DNA of 64,000 nucleotides, from assembly GCF_001049495.1 (NCBI RefSeq), contig NZ_CDWI01000007.1, positions 124,001 through 188,000 on the forward strand. The letters run 5' to 3'. This stretch comes from Microbacterium sp. 3J1. Lineage in GTDB: Bacteria > Actinomycetota > Actinomycetes > Actinomycetales > Microbacteriaceae. Positions 35,809 through 44,253 of the stretch are shown piece by piece (positions within the stretch are counted from its first letter, which is position 1; the number at the start of each line of letters is the position of its first letter). The position numbers and the translations under genes are program-made. The notes below the pieces were generated by a model, which had not been told where the DNA came from, did no database searches, and saw only the letters and a list, made by a program, of their open reading frames with translations.

Positions 35809-37086
35809 ACTGCAGCGATCGACGGCGCTCCCTCGGTGCGGGCCACCGCGCCCCGCAGCCTCTGGCTGCTCGGGCCCGCCCTCGTCGCCGGCGTCGCCTA
35901 TCTGGATCCGGGCAACGTCGCGAGCAACATGACCGCGGGCGCCCAATACGGCTACCTGCTCGTCTGGGTCGTGGTCGTCGGCAACATCATGGCCTGGCTC
36001 ATCCAGTACCTCTCCGCCAAGCTCGGCGTCGTCACCGGGCAGAGTCTGCCGGAGGTCCTGGGCAGCCGCCTCACGAAGCCGTGGGCGCGACGGGCCTATT
36101 GGCTGCAGGCCGAACTCGTCGCCATGGCGACCGACCTCGCGGAGGTCATCGGCGGCGCCGTGGCCCTGTATCTGCTGTTCGACATCCCGCTGCTGCTCGG
36201 CGGACTCATCACCGGGGCGGTGTCGATGATCCTCCTCGCCGTGCAGAGCCGCCGCGGGCCGCGGACCTTCGAGTTCGTGATCATCGGTCTCATGGCGATC
36301 ATCGCCGTGGGTTTCGTCGCCGGACTCTTCATCGCTCCTCCGGATGCCGCGGGCGTGGCCTCGGGTCTCGTGCCTCGATTCGAGGGCACCGGGTCGGTGC
36401 TGCTCGCAGCCTCCATCCTCGGCGCGACGATCATGCCGCACGCGATCTACGCGCACTCCTCCCTGACCCGTGACCGATTCGGCTCCGCAGCGGTCCACGC
36501 GCCGACCGAGGCGGCCCGCACCGAGACGTCACGCATCCGACGCCTGCTGACCGCCACCCGCTGGGACGTGACCATCGCCATGGTGATCGCCGGGACGGTG
36601 AACCTCGGCATCCTGCTTCTGGCCGCCGCGAACCTCGCCGGGGTCGAGGGGACCGACTCGCTCGAGGGCGCCCACGCCGCCCTCGAGGCCGGACTCGGGT
36701 CGGTCGTGGCGACGTTCTTCGCCATCGGACTCCTCGCATCGGGTCTCGCCTCCACCTCGGTCGGCGCGTACGCGGGTGCGGAGATCATGCACGGCCTGCT
36801 GCACGTGCGCATCCCCCTGCTCGCGCGCCGACTGGTGACCCTCGTGCCCGCCCTCGTGATCCTGGGTCTCGGCGTCGACCCGACCCTCGCGCTCGTGCTC
36901 AGCCAGGTGGTGCTGTCCTTCGGCATCCCGTTCGCACTGATCCCGCTCGTGGCCCTCACCGCGCAGCGGCGGACCCTGGGCCCGTGGGCGAACCGGGTGT
37001 GGACGACGACGGCCGGCATCGTGGCATCCGTCCTGCTCATCACCCTCAACGGCACGCTGCTCTGGCTGGTGCTCACCGGGGCGTGA
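35800..37086 (+). CDS. mntH: NRAMP-family manganese/divalent metal importer
   Basis: 428 residues, eleven membrane segments. Metal-site motifs are present: DPGN in TM1 (D36-N39) and the TM6 MPH (GATIMPHAIYAHSS, near residue 212). Proton-coupled Mn2+ import is expected. The ATG lies inside the second operator and six bases after TACGAT, so the transcript is likely leaderless and directly blocked by bound repressor. A two-way terminator follows. Confidence 0.95.
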   Translation: MPKTAAIDGAPSVRATAPRSLWLLGPALVAGVAYLDPGNVASNMTAGAQYGYLLVWVVVVGNIMAWLIQYLSAKLGVVTGQSLPEVLGSRLTKPWARRAYWLQAELVAMATDLAEVIGGAVALYLLFDIPLLLGGLITGAVSMILLAVQSRRGPRTFEFVIIGLMAIIAVGFVAGLFIAPPDAAGVASGLVPRFEGTGSVLLAASILGATIMPHAIYAHSSLTRDRFGSAAVHAPTEAARTETSRIRRLLTATRWDVTIAMVIAGTVNLGILLLAAANLAGVEGTDSLEGAHAALEAGLGSVVATFFAIGLLASGLASTSVGAYAGAEIMHGLLHVRIPLLARRLVTLVPALVILGLGVDPTLALVLSQVVLSFGIPFALIPLVALTAQRRTLGPWANRVWTTTAGIVASVLLITLNGTLLWLVLTGA

Positions 37087-37126
37087 GCGCCCGACGCTCC
37101 TGCCACGCCCCCGCGAGGCACGCAGA

Positions 37127-37171
37127 ACCGCCCCGAGCCGGCACGGGAAGGAGTCGGCTCGAGGCGGCGGT
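37127..37171. terminator. bidirectional terminator between mntH and the PL11 lyase gene
   Basis: CGAGCCG (37134-37140) pairs with CGGCTCG (37155-37161), extended by CCGCC/GGCGG on the outside, around a 14-base loop. It sits between two convergent genes, and the symmetry would work on both transcripts. Confidence 0.65.
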
Positions 37172-37202
37172 CTGTCACCCGCGCTTCAGCGGATGCGACG
37201 CG

Positions 37203-39764
37203 TCAACGCGAGCGGAGGGTCTCCGTCCACCGCGAGACCGCGTCGTCGGCGATGCGGTGGCCCGCATCGGGAACCGCGACCACCGTCACCTCGCCGGTGA
37301 CGCGCACCTTGCCGTTACGGGACTCGACCTTCTCCCCGTTGACGTAGTACGTGACGCCCTCGACCCCGGTCGGCACCCTGACCTCGTCCCGCGCGGTGCC
37401 GGACCTGTCGGTGAACCTCGGCTCCTCGGGCGTGATCGGCACCGTCACCACGGGCACGCGCTCCCAGTCGAGGTCGCTCGCGAGATAGAACGACGTGTAC
37501 GCGGGCTGGTTGTAGGTCGTCTGCTGGCGAGCGGTCTCGGCCCGGTACTGCAGGTCGTGCATGAGCGTCGTCAGCTTGTGGATCGTCGGCTCGGTGGTCG
37601 TGTAGAACCGCAGAGCGCTCGAGTCAGCGGTGCGCACCAGCAGCTCCTCGCGCCAGTCGCCGAGCACATCGGCGACGAGCGAGGGGTTGCCCTTCGTGCC
37701 GTTGTTCGTGCGCGTCCCGGTCGCGGTGAGGAGGTTTCCGCGAGTCCAGTCGTCGATCGTCGGCGTCTGATCGCCGCTGCCGTTGACGAGCTGCGTCGTC
37801 AGATCGCCGGACCAGCGGATCGACATGTTGGTGCCGGGGGTCGCACTGTCGAGCACCTGGCCCGCAGCGCTCAGCAGACCGCTGCCCTCGCTGCCGCCCG
37901 GCATGCTCGACCACACCTCGATCCCCGGCACGTCGGGCCGGACGTCGCCGATCATCGCGCGCCCCGTGTCTCGACCCGAGTATGCGCCGAACAGCGGTTC
38001 GCCGGTCGCGGCATCTCGGAGTACCGAGCCGAACGGAGCACTGGTCGCGCCCTCGTGAGCGGTCCAGATCTCGAGGCCCTGGCGGTTCGGATCGATGTCC
38101 GTCACGTGCAGGGCGTCTCCGTGCCCGAGCCGGACGCTCTGCCCGGGTGCCGCGCCGCCCTCGGGCAGCTCCGCGAACGAGCTGTACAACAGCGAGCCGT
38201 CGTCGTCGATCGTCGCCGATCCGTAGACGAGCTCCTGCCTGCCGTCGGCATCCACGTCGGCGAAGCTCAGCGAGTGGTCGCCCTGCGTCGTGATGGTGCC
38301 GAACTCCGGATCGGTGCCGTCGCGGCCGTGCGGAGAGTCGTTGAACGGGTTGGACATCGGCACGTGGCCGCTGTCGACGTCCCACACCTCTTTCAGGCGC
38401 TTGCCGTCCCAGTCGAAGGCGGTGACGGTCGTGCGCGTGTAGTAGCCGCGGGCGAACACGGCAGACGGATGCTGGCCGTCGAGGTATCCGACGCCCGAGA
38501 GGAACGGGTCGACGCGGTTGCCCGGTTCGATGCGCGACATCGCGTAGTCGCCCCACAGCAGACCGTCGTCACCGCGCTCGGTCGGGTAGGGGATCGTCTG
38601 CAGCTCCGCGCCGGTGGCGCTGTCGAACACGGTCAGGTACTCGGGGCCGTCGATGATGAAGCCCTCGAACTCCCGCAGCAGGTTGCGTGCGCTGCGGCTC
38701 GGGGCGTAGACGTCGATGAAGGTGGTGGCGAGCTCCTGAGCGCTCTCGCGGGTCAGCGGATACTCGTGCGTGACGGGCATTCCCCAGGCCTCCTCCAGCG
38801 TCGCCGGCCATCGGCCCGACACGACCTCCGCGCGCGTGCTCCAGCCGAGGAAGAGCTCGACCAGATGCTCCTCGTAGTCGGCGGCAGTGAGGCGGTAGTC
38901 GTCGTCGTGCGAGTAGCCGGCCCTGCGATCGTCCTTGGGCAGGGTGATGTACGCCTCGCTCGCGACCGTGCCGTCGGCCGCGTACTGCACGGACCTCGTT
39001 CCCGGCGCCGTCTTGAGCATCGTCTCGGAGCGCCCGTCGCCGTCGAAGTCGTAGACGAGGAACTGCGTGTAGTGCGCCCCGGCGCGGATGTTCACGCCGA
39101 GATCGAGGCGGTTGAGCAGCGTGCCGTCGAGCTCGTACGTGTCGAGGTAGACAGGGCCCGTGTAGCCGCGTTGCGAGACGTCCTTCGAGTTCGACGGATC
39201 CCACTTCACGACGTACTCGTACTGCCCGTCGCCGTCGACGTCGCCGACGGACACGTCGTTCGCCGAGTAGGTGTACACCTCTCCCCTCGGAGTGACGCCG
39301 TCGGCCGGCTTCTGCAGCGGAAGGTCGTGGTGCCCTTCGGCCCAGGCGGTGGCGGATGCCGAGGCGGATGCCGTCAGCTCGACGCCGTTCACGATCGGCA
39401 CGACGGTGTACTCCGAGGTCGCCGAGCCGTCGGCATCCGCGTGGTTCGTGCTGTCGGTGACGGTCGCGATCCTCTCTCCGTCGCGATAGACGGCGAAGTC
39501 GGGGCCCGCGAGCCCGGTGGCCGTCGCGCCGCTCGCCTCGGTGGCGAGGAGCCGCCAGCTGAGGAAGACGCCCTCGGACGTCGAGACGGCGACGAGTCCC
39601 CGGTCGAGCGCTTCGAGCTGCGGGGTGCGCGATGCGGAGTCGTGTCGGCCGGTCGCGGCTGCGTCGATCGTCGCGGCCCCCGCGCTCTGCACGCCCCCGG
39701 CGAGGAGGCAGCCGGCCGCGGTCACCGCCACGAGGGCGCGGAACGGATGGTGTCGGATGTTCAT
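37203..39764 (-). CDS. secreted rhamnogalacturonan lyase, PL11 family
   Basis: 853 residues from ATG 39764. A Sec signal peptide is clear (ALVAVTAAGCLLAGGVQSAGA). The mature protein starts with a fibronectin-like region, then the PL11 beta-propeller with calcium-binding repeats DVDGDGQYEYVVKWDPSNSK, YDFDGDGRSETMLKTAPG and FADVDADGRQELVYGS. It should cleave the rhamnogalacturonan-I backbone of plant pectin by elimination, like YesW/YesX. C-terminal about 100 residues look like an extra beta domain. No pectin transporters or other lyases are near, so it is a stand-alone secreted enzyme. Confidence 0.9.
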   Translation of the reverse strand: MNIRHHPFRALVAVTAAGCLLAGGVQSAGAATIDAAATGRHDSASRTPQLEALDRGLVAVSTSEGVFLSWRLLATEASGATATGLAGPDFAVYRDGERIATVTDSTNHADADGSATSEYTVVPIVNGVELTASASASATAWAEGHHDLPLQKPADGVTPRGEVYTYSANDVSVGDVDGDGQYEYVVKWDPSNSKDVSQRGYTGPVYLDTYELDGTLLNRLDLGVNIRAGAHYTQFLVYDFDGDGRSETMLKTAPGTRSVQYAADGTVASEAYITLPKDDRRAGYSHDDDYRLTAADYEEHLVELFLGWSTRAEVVSGRWPATLEEAWGMPVTHEYPLTRESAQELATTFIDVYAPSRSARNLLREFEGFIIDGPEYLTVFDSATGAELQTIPYPTERGDDGLLWGDYAMSRIEPGNRVDPFLSGVGYLDGQHPSAVFARGYYTRTTVTAFDWDGKRLKEVWDVDSGHVPMSNPFNDSPHGRDGTDPEFGTITTQGDHSLSFADVDADGRQELVYGSATIDDDGSLLYSSFAELPEGGAAPGQSVRLGHGDALHVTDIDPNRQGLEIWTAHEGATSAPFGSVLRDAATGEPLFGAYSGRDTGRAMIGDVRPDVPGIEVWSSMPGGSEGSGLLSAAGQVLDSATPGTNMSIRWSGDLTTQLVNGSGDQTPTIDDWTRGNLLTATGTRTNNGTKGNPSLVADVLGDWREELLVRTADSSALRFYTTTEPTIHKLTTLMHDLQYRAETARQQTTYNQPAYTSFYLASDLDWERVPVVTVPITPEEPRFTDRSGTARDEVRVPTGVEGVTYYVNGEKVESRNGKVRVTGEVTVVAVPDAGHRIADDAVSRWTETLRSR

Positions 39765-39797
39765 CGTCGAAATCCTTCTCTGGGCTCTGCGCCCGTT

Positions 39798-39813
39798 GGG
39801 ATAGCGTTTTCCC
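39798..39813 (-). promoter_or_regulatory. possible LacI-type operator upstream of the PL11 lyase
   Basis: GGGATAGCGTTTTCCC is an imperfect palindrome around a central CG, 34 bp upstream of the lyase start. LacI-family operators often have this shape. No regulator gene is adjacent. Confidence 0.35.
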
Positions 39814-39911
39814 GTGCCGTCCCGAAAGTACCCCGCGCCGTCGGTGATCGTCAAGATCAGCGGAACGATCGAGACCTTCGTCCAAGGTCGAGGGCGATTA
39901 GGCTCGACATC

Positions 39912-40214
39912 ATGTCTGCCGATACCGCGCACCGCTCCGTCCGCATCCTCACGTGGGCCGGCATCGCGACCGGGGTCGTCGGCGGGCTCCTCGTCGCCTT
40001 CCCGAACGTGCTCCCCGTCGGGGGTCCGTGGGTGCAGCTGGGCCTCGGCATCGCGACGCTCGTCCTCGCGTTCCGGGCCCGCTCGATGGGGATCGCGCAC
40101 GTCGAGGGGTTCGACGGCCGCCTGTCGCTCTTCGCCGCGCTTCTCGGCTTCCTCGTCGTGTTCTTCGCAGGGCAGGTCGCCTTCGGCATCCTCGTCGACG
40201 TCGCGAACACCTGA
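39912..40214 (+). CDS. small three-helix membrane protein
   Basis: 100 residues with three hydrophobic stretches (WAGIATGVVGGLLVAFPNVL, WVQLGLGIATLVLAF, LFAALLGFLVVFFAGQVAFG). No family recognised. A TAGGCT box precedes the ATG by seven bases. Lies just upstream of mntR but with a separate promoter. Confidence 0.65.
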   Translation: MSADTAHRSVRILTWAGIATGVVGGLLVAFPNVLPVGGPWVQLGLGIATLVLAFRARSMGIAHVEGFDGRLSLFAALLGFLVVFFAGQVAFGILVDVANT

Positions 40215-40228
40215 TCTAGGCTGGACCG

Positions 40229-40861
40229 GTGGCATCCCCGGCAGCTGACGACTATCTCAAGACCGTCTACGCGCACACCGAGTGGCAAGACGCTCCGATC
40301 ACGCCGTCGGTGCTCGCCGCGAAACTCGGCATCGCGCCCTCGTCGGTCACCGAGATGGTCAAGAAGCTCGCCGCCGCGGGACTCGTCTCGCACGTGCCGT
40401 ACGGCGCGGTGCGTCTGACGGACGCCGGCACCCGGCGCGCCCTGGCGATGGTGCGCCGTCATCGTCTGATCGAGACGTGGCTCGTGCAGGAGTTCGGCTA
40501 CGGCTGGCACGAGGTGCACGACGAGGCCGAGGTCCTCGAGCACACCATCAGCGACCGGCTGCTCGAGGGGATCGACGAGCGCCTCGGTCGCCCGCGGTTC
40601 GACCCGCACGGCGACGCCATCCCCGATGCGAGCGGAGCGGTCGATCGGGAGCCCTTCGTGCTGCTCGCCGATGCCCCGGCCGGCCACCGGGGACGAGTGC
40701 TGCGCGTCGACGACCGCGATCCCGAGCTGCTCCGCGCGCTCGAGACGCTCGGTCTCGCGGTCGGCGCCGACGTCGCGATCACCGAGGCCGGTCTCGAACT
40801 CGGCGGAGCCGGCACCGCGCTCCCCGAGGGCGCCGCGGGAGTGGTCTGGCTCACCGCCTGA
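40229..40861 (+). CDS. mntR: MntR-like DtxR-family metalloregulator
   Basis: 210 residues: winged helix (PITPSVLAAKLGIAPSSVTEMVKKL), dimerisation/metal domain and a C-terminal SH3/FeoA-like domain. Compared with DtxR, the iron-specific Met10 is Asp here (D8) and Cys102 is Glu (E101), while H78, E82, H97, E104 and H105 remain. These swaps are those expected for a manganese sensor. It is the obvious repressor for the double operator at mntH, 4.4 kb away. GTG start follows TAGGCT by six bases. Confidence 0.88.
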   Translation: MASPAADDYLKTVYAHTEWQDAPITPSVLAAKLGIAPSSVTEMVKKLAAAGLVSHVPYGAVRLTDAGTRRALAMVRRHRLIETWLVQEFGYGWHEVHDEAEVLEHTISDRLLEGIDERLGRPRFDPHGDAIPDASGAVDREPFVLLADAPAGHRGRVLRVDDRDPELLRALETLGLAVGADVAITEAGLELGGAGTALPEGAAGVVWLTA

Positions 40862-40913
40862 CCCATCCGGATCCCGACACCTGGCTGTCACCGCCGCCCC
40901 ATAGGCTGTGCAC

Positions 40914-41723
40914 ATGGGACATCGCGACGACATCGAATGCTGGCTCACCGATATGGACGGCGTGCTCGTGCATGAGAACACGGCCATCCCCGGAGCATCC
41001 GAGCTGCTCGCCGGCTGGGAACAGAACGAGATCCCCTACCTCGTGCTCACCAACAACTCCATCTTCACGGCCCGCGACCTCTCGGCCCGCCTGCGCGCGA
41101 GCGGCCTCATCGTCCCCGAGGACCGCATCTGGACCTCGGCGCTCGCCACGGCCGACTTCCTGCGTCAGCAGCTCCCGGGCGGCTCCGCCTTCGTGATCGG
41201 CGAGGCCGGCATCCTCACAGCCCTGCACGAGGCGGGGTTCATCATGACCGAGACGGATCCCGACTTCGTGGTCGTCGGCGAGACCCGCAACTACTCGTTC
41301 GAGGCCATCACCAAGGCGATCCGGCTGATCATCAGAGGCGCGCGCTTCATCGTCACGAATCCGGATGCCACGGGCCCGTCGGCCGACGGCGTGATGCCGG
41401 CCACCGGCGCGATCGCGGCCCTCATCACCAAGGCGACGGGCAAGGAGCCATATGTCGTCGGCAAGCCCAACCCGATGATGTTCCGGTCGGCACTCAACAA
41501 GATCGGCGCGCACTCGAAGAAGACCGGCATGATCGGCGACCGCATGGACACCGACATCATCGCCGGCATCGAGGCGGGACTCCACACCGTGCTCGTGATG
41601 ACGGGCATCAGCGACGAGGCGGAGGTGCAGAAGTATCCCTTCCGTCCCGACGAGATCGTCGACTCGGTCGCCGACCTGCTGCCCACCGTCACCGAATCGA
41701 TCCCGACGCTCGACGAGGACTGA
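40914..41723 (+). CDS. HAD-IIA family phosphatase (NagD-like)
   Basis: 269 residues. HAD motif I WLTDMDGVLVHE, motif II VLTNNS, Lys motif in PYVVGKPNPMMF and motif IV MIGDRMDTDIIAG; the C2-type cap lies between. Substrate probably a small sugar or nucleotide phosphate. The annotated ATG 40914 follows TAGGCT by six bases; the in-frame GTG at 40908 would lie within the spacer. Confidence 0.9.
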   Translation: MGHRDDIECWLTDMDGVLVHENTAIPGASELLAGWEQNEIPYLVLTNNSIFTARDLSARLRASGLIVPEDRIWTSALATADFLRQQLPGGSAFVIGEAGILTALHEAGFIMTETDPDFVVVGETRNYSFEAITKAIRLIIRGARFIVTNPDATGPSADGVMPATGAIAALITKATGKEPYVVGKPNPMMFRSALNKIGAHSKKTGMIGDRMDTDIIAGIEAGLHTVLVMTGISDEAEVQKYPFRPDEIVDSVADLLPTVTESIPTLDED

Positions 41724-41724
41724 C

Positions 41725-42294
41725 ATGGGTGCACTCGACGAGGGCGAGCGGATCAGGGCGGCGGATGCCGCGGCCTGGCGCGCCTGGCTCGAGGAGCACC
41801 ACGACCGCACAGCCGGGGTCTGGCTGCTGAGCGTGCGCGGTGGGAGGGCCGACGGAGTGGGCTACGACGACGCGGTGCGCCACGCACTGTGCTTCGGCTG
41901 GATCGACGGCCCGGTGCGCACGTTCGACGACACCACGGTCGGGCAGTGGTTCTCCCCCCGACGCCGCGGCAGCGGCTGGGCGGCCACGAACAAGGCCCGG
42001 CTGGTCGAGCTGGAGGCCTCGGGACTCCTCGCGCCCGCCGGCATCCGCGTGCTCGAGGCCGCGAAGGCCGATGGCTCCTGGACCATGCTCGACGACCCGG
42101 AGGCGGGCATCGAGCCGCCGGAGCTGACCGCGGCGCTGGATGCTGCACCGGAGGCGCGTGCGAACTGGGACACGTTCCCGAAGTCGGTCAAGAAGTTCGG
42201 CCTCACGCACATCGCGATGGCGAAGCGCGCAGAGACGCGGTCCGCCCGGATCGCCAAGATCGTGGCGGATGCCGCGGAGGGGAAGCGCCCATGA
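41725..42294 (+). CDS. YdeI/OmpD-associated family protein
   Basis: 189 residues. Family blocks: AWLEEHHDRTAGVWLL, VGYDDAVRHALCFGWIDG, WFSPRRRGSGWAATNKARL and FPKSVKKFGLTHIAMAKR. Function unknown. Begins one base after the HAD stop, so it is in the same operon. Confidence 0.85.
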   Translation: MGALDEGERIRAADAAAWRAWLEEHHDRTAGVWLLSVRGGRADGVGYDDAVRHALCFGWIDGPVRTFDDTTVGQWFSPRRRGSGWAATNKARLVELEASGLLAPAGIRVLEAAKADGSWTMLDDPEAGIEPPELTAALDAAPEARANWDTFPKSVKKFGLTHIAMAKRAETRSARIAKIVADAAEGKRP

Positions 42295-42461
42295 ACCAGT
42301 CGGACCTGCTGTTCCTCGTGCTGTTCGTGATCCTGCTGAGCTCGCTCGTGGTGTTCATCGTGCAGTTCGTCCGGTCGCGTCGCCGCGGCGACGGCTCCGA
42401 CGGCGACGGCCGTGCCGGCTGGTGGGAAGGCCCCTGGGACGACGACGACCGCACACGCTGA
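42291..42461 (+). CDS. short single-helix membrane protein
   Basis: 56 residues: N-terminal helix LLFLVLFVILLSSLVVFIV, basic stop-transfer RSRRRG and an acidic tryptophan-containing tail (WWEGPWDDDD). Start overlaps the YdeI stop (ATGA), supporting it as a real third gene. No family known. Confidence 0.6.
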   Translation: MNQSDLLFLVLFVILLSSLVVFIVQFVRSRRRGDGSDGDGRAGWWEGPWDDDDRTR

Positions 42462-42496
42462 GCGGGCGTGCTCACGCGCTCAGCGGGCGTGCGTCA
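42457..42496. repeat. 21-bp duplication bridging convergent stop codons
   Basis: GCTGAGCGGGCGTGCTCACGC is followed by the similar GCTCAGCGGGCGTGCGTCAG. The first unit contains the stop of the short membrane gene, and the second ends at the anmK stop codon. Confidence 0.7.
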
Positions 42497-43660
42497 GTCC
42501 AGGACGAGACTGCGTACGCGGTCGACGGGCTCCGGCATCCGCAGCGGCCCCGCGCCCGGGGCGATCGTGCCGAGGATGCGAGGCTCGCGTGCACCTGTTC
42601 CGCCCGGTGTCACTGCGGCGACGCCGTGCATCGTGCACCAGCCGATCAGCGCGAACAGGATCGCCTCCTTGCTGTCGACCGGCGCGCCGAGCTCGTCGGC
42701 GAGCACGACCTCGACGTCCGGCAGAGCGGCGCGGAGGCCCTCCATGATCAGCGGGTTGTGGCATCCGCCGCCCGACACCGCGAGAAAGCGGATGCCCGCA
42801 GCGGTGACGTCCTGCGCGACCGTGCGCACCGTGAGCTCTGTGAGAGTGCGGACGAGGTCGGGAACGGCGATCGCTCGGCCCTGACGACTCAGCCGATCCA
42901 CGTGCGAGCGCACGTAGTCGAGGTGGAAGTGCTCCTTGCCCGTGCTCTTCGGAGCAGGCAGCGCGTAGTACGGGTCGGCGAGCAGCGCCGCGAGCAGCGC
43001 GTCGTCGACCGTGCCCGTACGGGCGATGGCGGCATCCGCGTCGTAGCCCCGTTCGTCGAGTCCCTCAGCGACCACGACCGCGTCGACCAGGGCGTTCGCC
43101 GGGCCGATGTCGTACGCAAACAGCCCCTGGGGCCCGACCACCGTCATGTTCGCGATGCCGCCGAGGTTCACCGCCGCCGAGACGCCGGCGCGGCCGCGCA
43201 GCAGCAGCTCGTCGAGGAACGACACCAGCGGAGCGCCGTGACCGCCGGCGGTGATGTCGCGGATGCGCACGTCCGAGACGACCGGCACGCCGACCCGCTC
43301 GGCGATCCACGCGGGCTGCCCGATCTGCAGCGTGCCGAGCGCGTGGCCCTCGTCGACCCAGTGGAAGACGGTCTGGCCGTGCGTGCACACGGCGTCCACT
43401 CCGCCTACCGCTTCGGATGCCGCGGCGGCGACGTCGGCGAAGGCCTGGCCGATCAGGGTGTCCAGCTCGCACATCTCGGCGAAGGTCGTGGGCGCCGGAG
43501 GCAGCGCAGCGACGAGTCGGGCCCGCAGCCCGGCGTCGTACGGCACGCTGTCGTCGTGCAGGACGGTGCCGCGCAGCTCGCCGTCGCTCTCCGTGAAGTC
43601 CACGACCGTGACGTCGATGCCGTCGTGAGAGGTGCCCGAGAGGAGGCCGAGAACGCGCAT
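42494..43660 (-). CDS. anmK: 1,6-anhydro-N-acetylmuramic acid kinase
   Basis: 388 residues of the ASKHA-fold AnmK family: [53 protein letters not shown] and VSGGGCHNP. It opens and phosphorylates anhydroMurNAc during cell-wall recycling. No MurQ or transporter is adjacent. A GAAGGGAT-type site precedes the ATG. Confidence 0.94.
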   Translation of the reverse strand: MRVLGLLSGTSHDGIDVTVVDFTESDGELRGTVLHDDSVPYDAGLRARLVAALPPAPTTFAEMCELDTLIGQAFADVAAAASEAVGGVDAVCTHGQTVFHWVDEGHALGTLQIGQPAWIAERVGVPVVSDVRIRDITAGGHGAPLVSFLDELLLRGRAGVSAAVNLGGIANMTVVGPQGLFAYDIGPANALVDAVVVAEGLDERGYDADAAIARTGTVDDALLAALLADPYYALPAPKSTGKEHFHLDYVRSHVDRLSRQGRAIAVPDLVRTLTELTVRTVAQDVTAAGIRFLAVSGGGCHNPLIMEGLRAALPDVEVVLADELGAPVDSKEAILFALIGWCTMHGVAAVTPGGTGAREPRILGTIAPGAGPLRMPEPVDRVRSLVLD

Positions 43661-43705
43661 GCAGGGATCCCTTCGCTTAACGTCTTCGAGGGTACGCGGG
43701 ATTTG

Positions 43706-43846
43706 TTAGGAGAACGAACGGATGCCGGGTGACTGATTCTCCTCAGCGAGGGCGAAGTTCGCGTTCTCCACCGCCACTGAGCCGAAATTACCCAGCTCAG
43801 CCTGAATATCGGTTGCCGACCATAGTCTGCTGGCATATCCGATCAT
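43706..43846 (-). CDS. possible small ORF or gene remnant upstream of anmK
   Basis: 46 codons from ATG 43846 (MIGYASRLWSATDIQAELG onward), ending SPGIRSFS. The composition is ordinary for a protein and less GC-rich than a random antisense frame. No ribosome site is seen. It could equally be a chance frame in the 204-bp anmK upstream region. Confidence 0.25.
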   Translation of the reverse strand: MIGYASRLWSATDIQAELGNFGSVAVENANFALAEENQSPGIRSFS

Positions 43847-43865
43847 CGAGCCGCAGAATGGGAGC

Positions 43866-44240
43866 GTGTACGTGTCTACCGAGGTCATCGCGATCGTCAT
43901 CAGTGCCGCCGGCATGGTGGTGACGCTGGGAGCGAGCATGTTCGCGGGGTTCGCCTGGGTCCTGCGACGGATCGATGACCGGAGCGACGCCGTCGAAGAC
44001 AAGCTCGGAGTCCGGATCGACGCCGTCGAAGACAAGCTCGGAGCCCGGATCGACGCCCTCGAAGACAAGCTCGGGGCCCGGATCGACGCCCTCGATGCAA
44101 GGCTCAGTGCGCGCATCGGTGGGGTCGAAGAGAAGCTCGGCGCCCGCATCGATGCGCTCACGGGCGAGGTCACCGGAGTGAAGATCGCGGTCGCGAGGCT
44201 CGAGGGTCCGCCGCGACACCTGGTCATCGCGAGTCACTGA
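43866..44240 (+). CDS. membrane-anchored hendecad-repeat coiled-coil protein
   Basis: 124 residues. One N-terminal helix (VIAIVISAAGMVVTLGASMF) is followed by five to six 11-residue repeats of type RIDAVEDKLGA and a short globular tail. Eleven-residue periodicity predicts a right-handed coiled coil. The DNA is a 33-bp tandem repeat, so length can vary by whole units. Start GTG is six bases after CAGAAT. No function assigned. Confidence 0.7.
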   Translation: MYVSTEVIAIVISAAGMVVTLGASMFAGFAWVLRRIDDRSDAVEDKLGVRIDAVEDKLGARIDALEDKLGARIDALDARLSARIGGVEEKLGARIDALTGEVTGVKIAVARLEGPPRHLVIASH

Positions 44241-44253
44241 CTCCCGCGAGCAG

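Noticed and set aside
43984..44145. Regular 33-bp repeats as a CRISPR array
   Set aside because: The repeats are contiguous, in frame, and encode an 11-residue coiled-coil unit.
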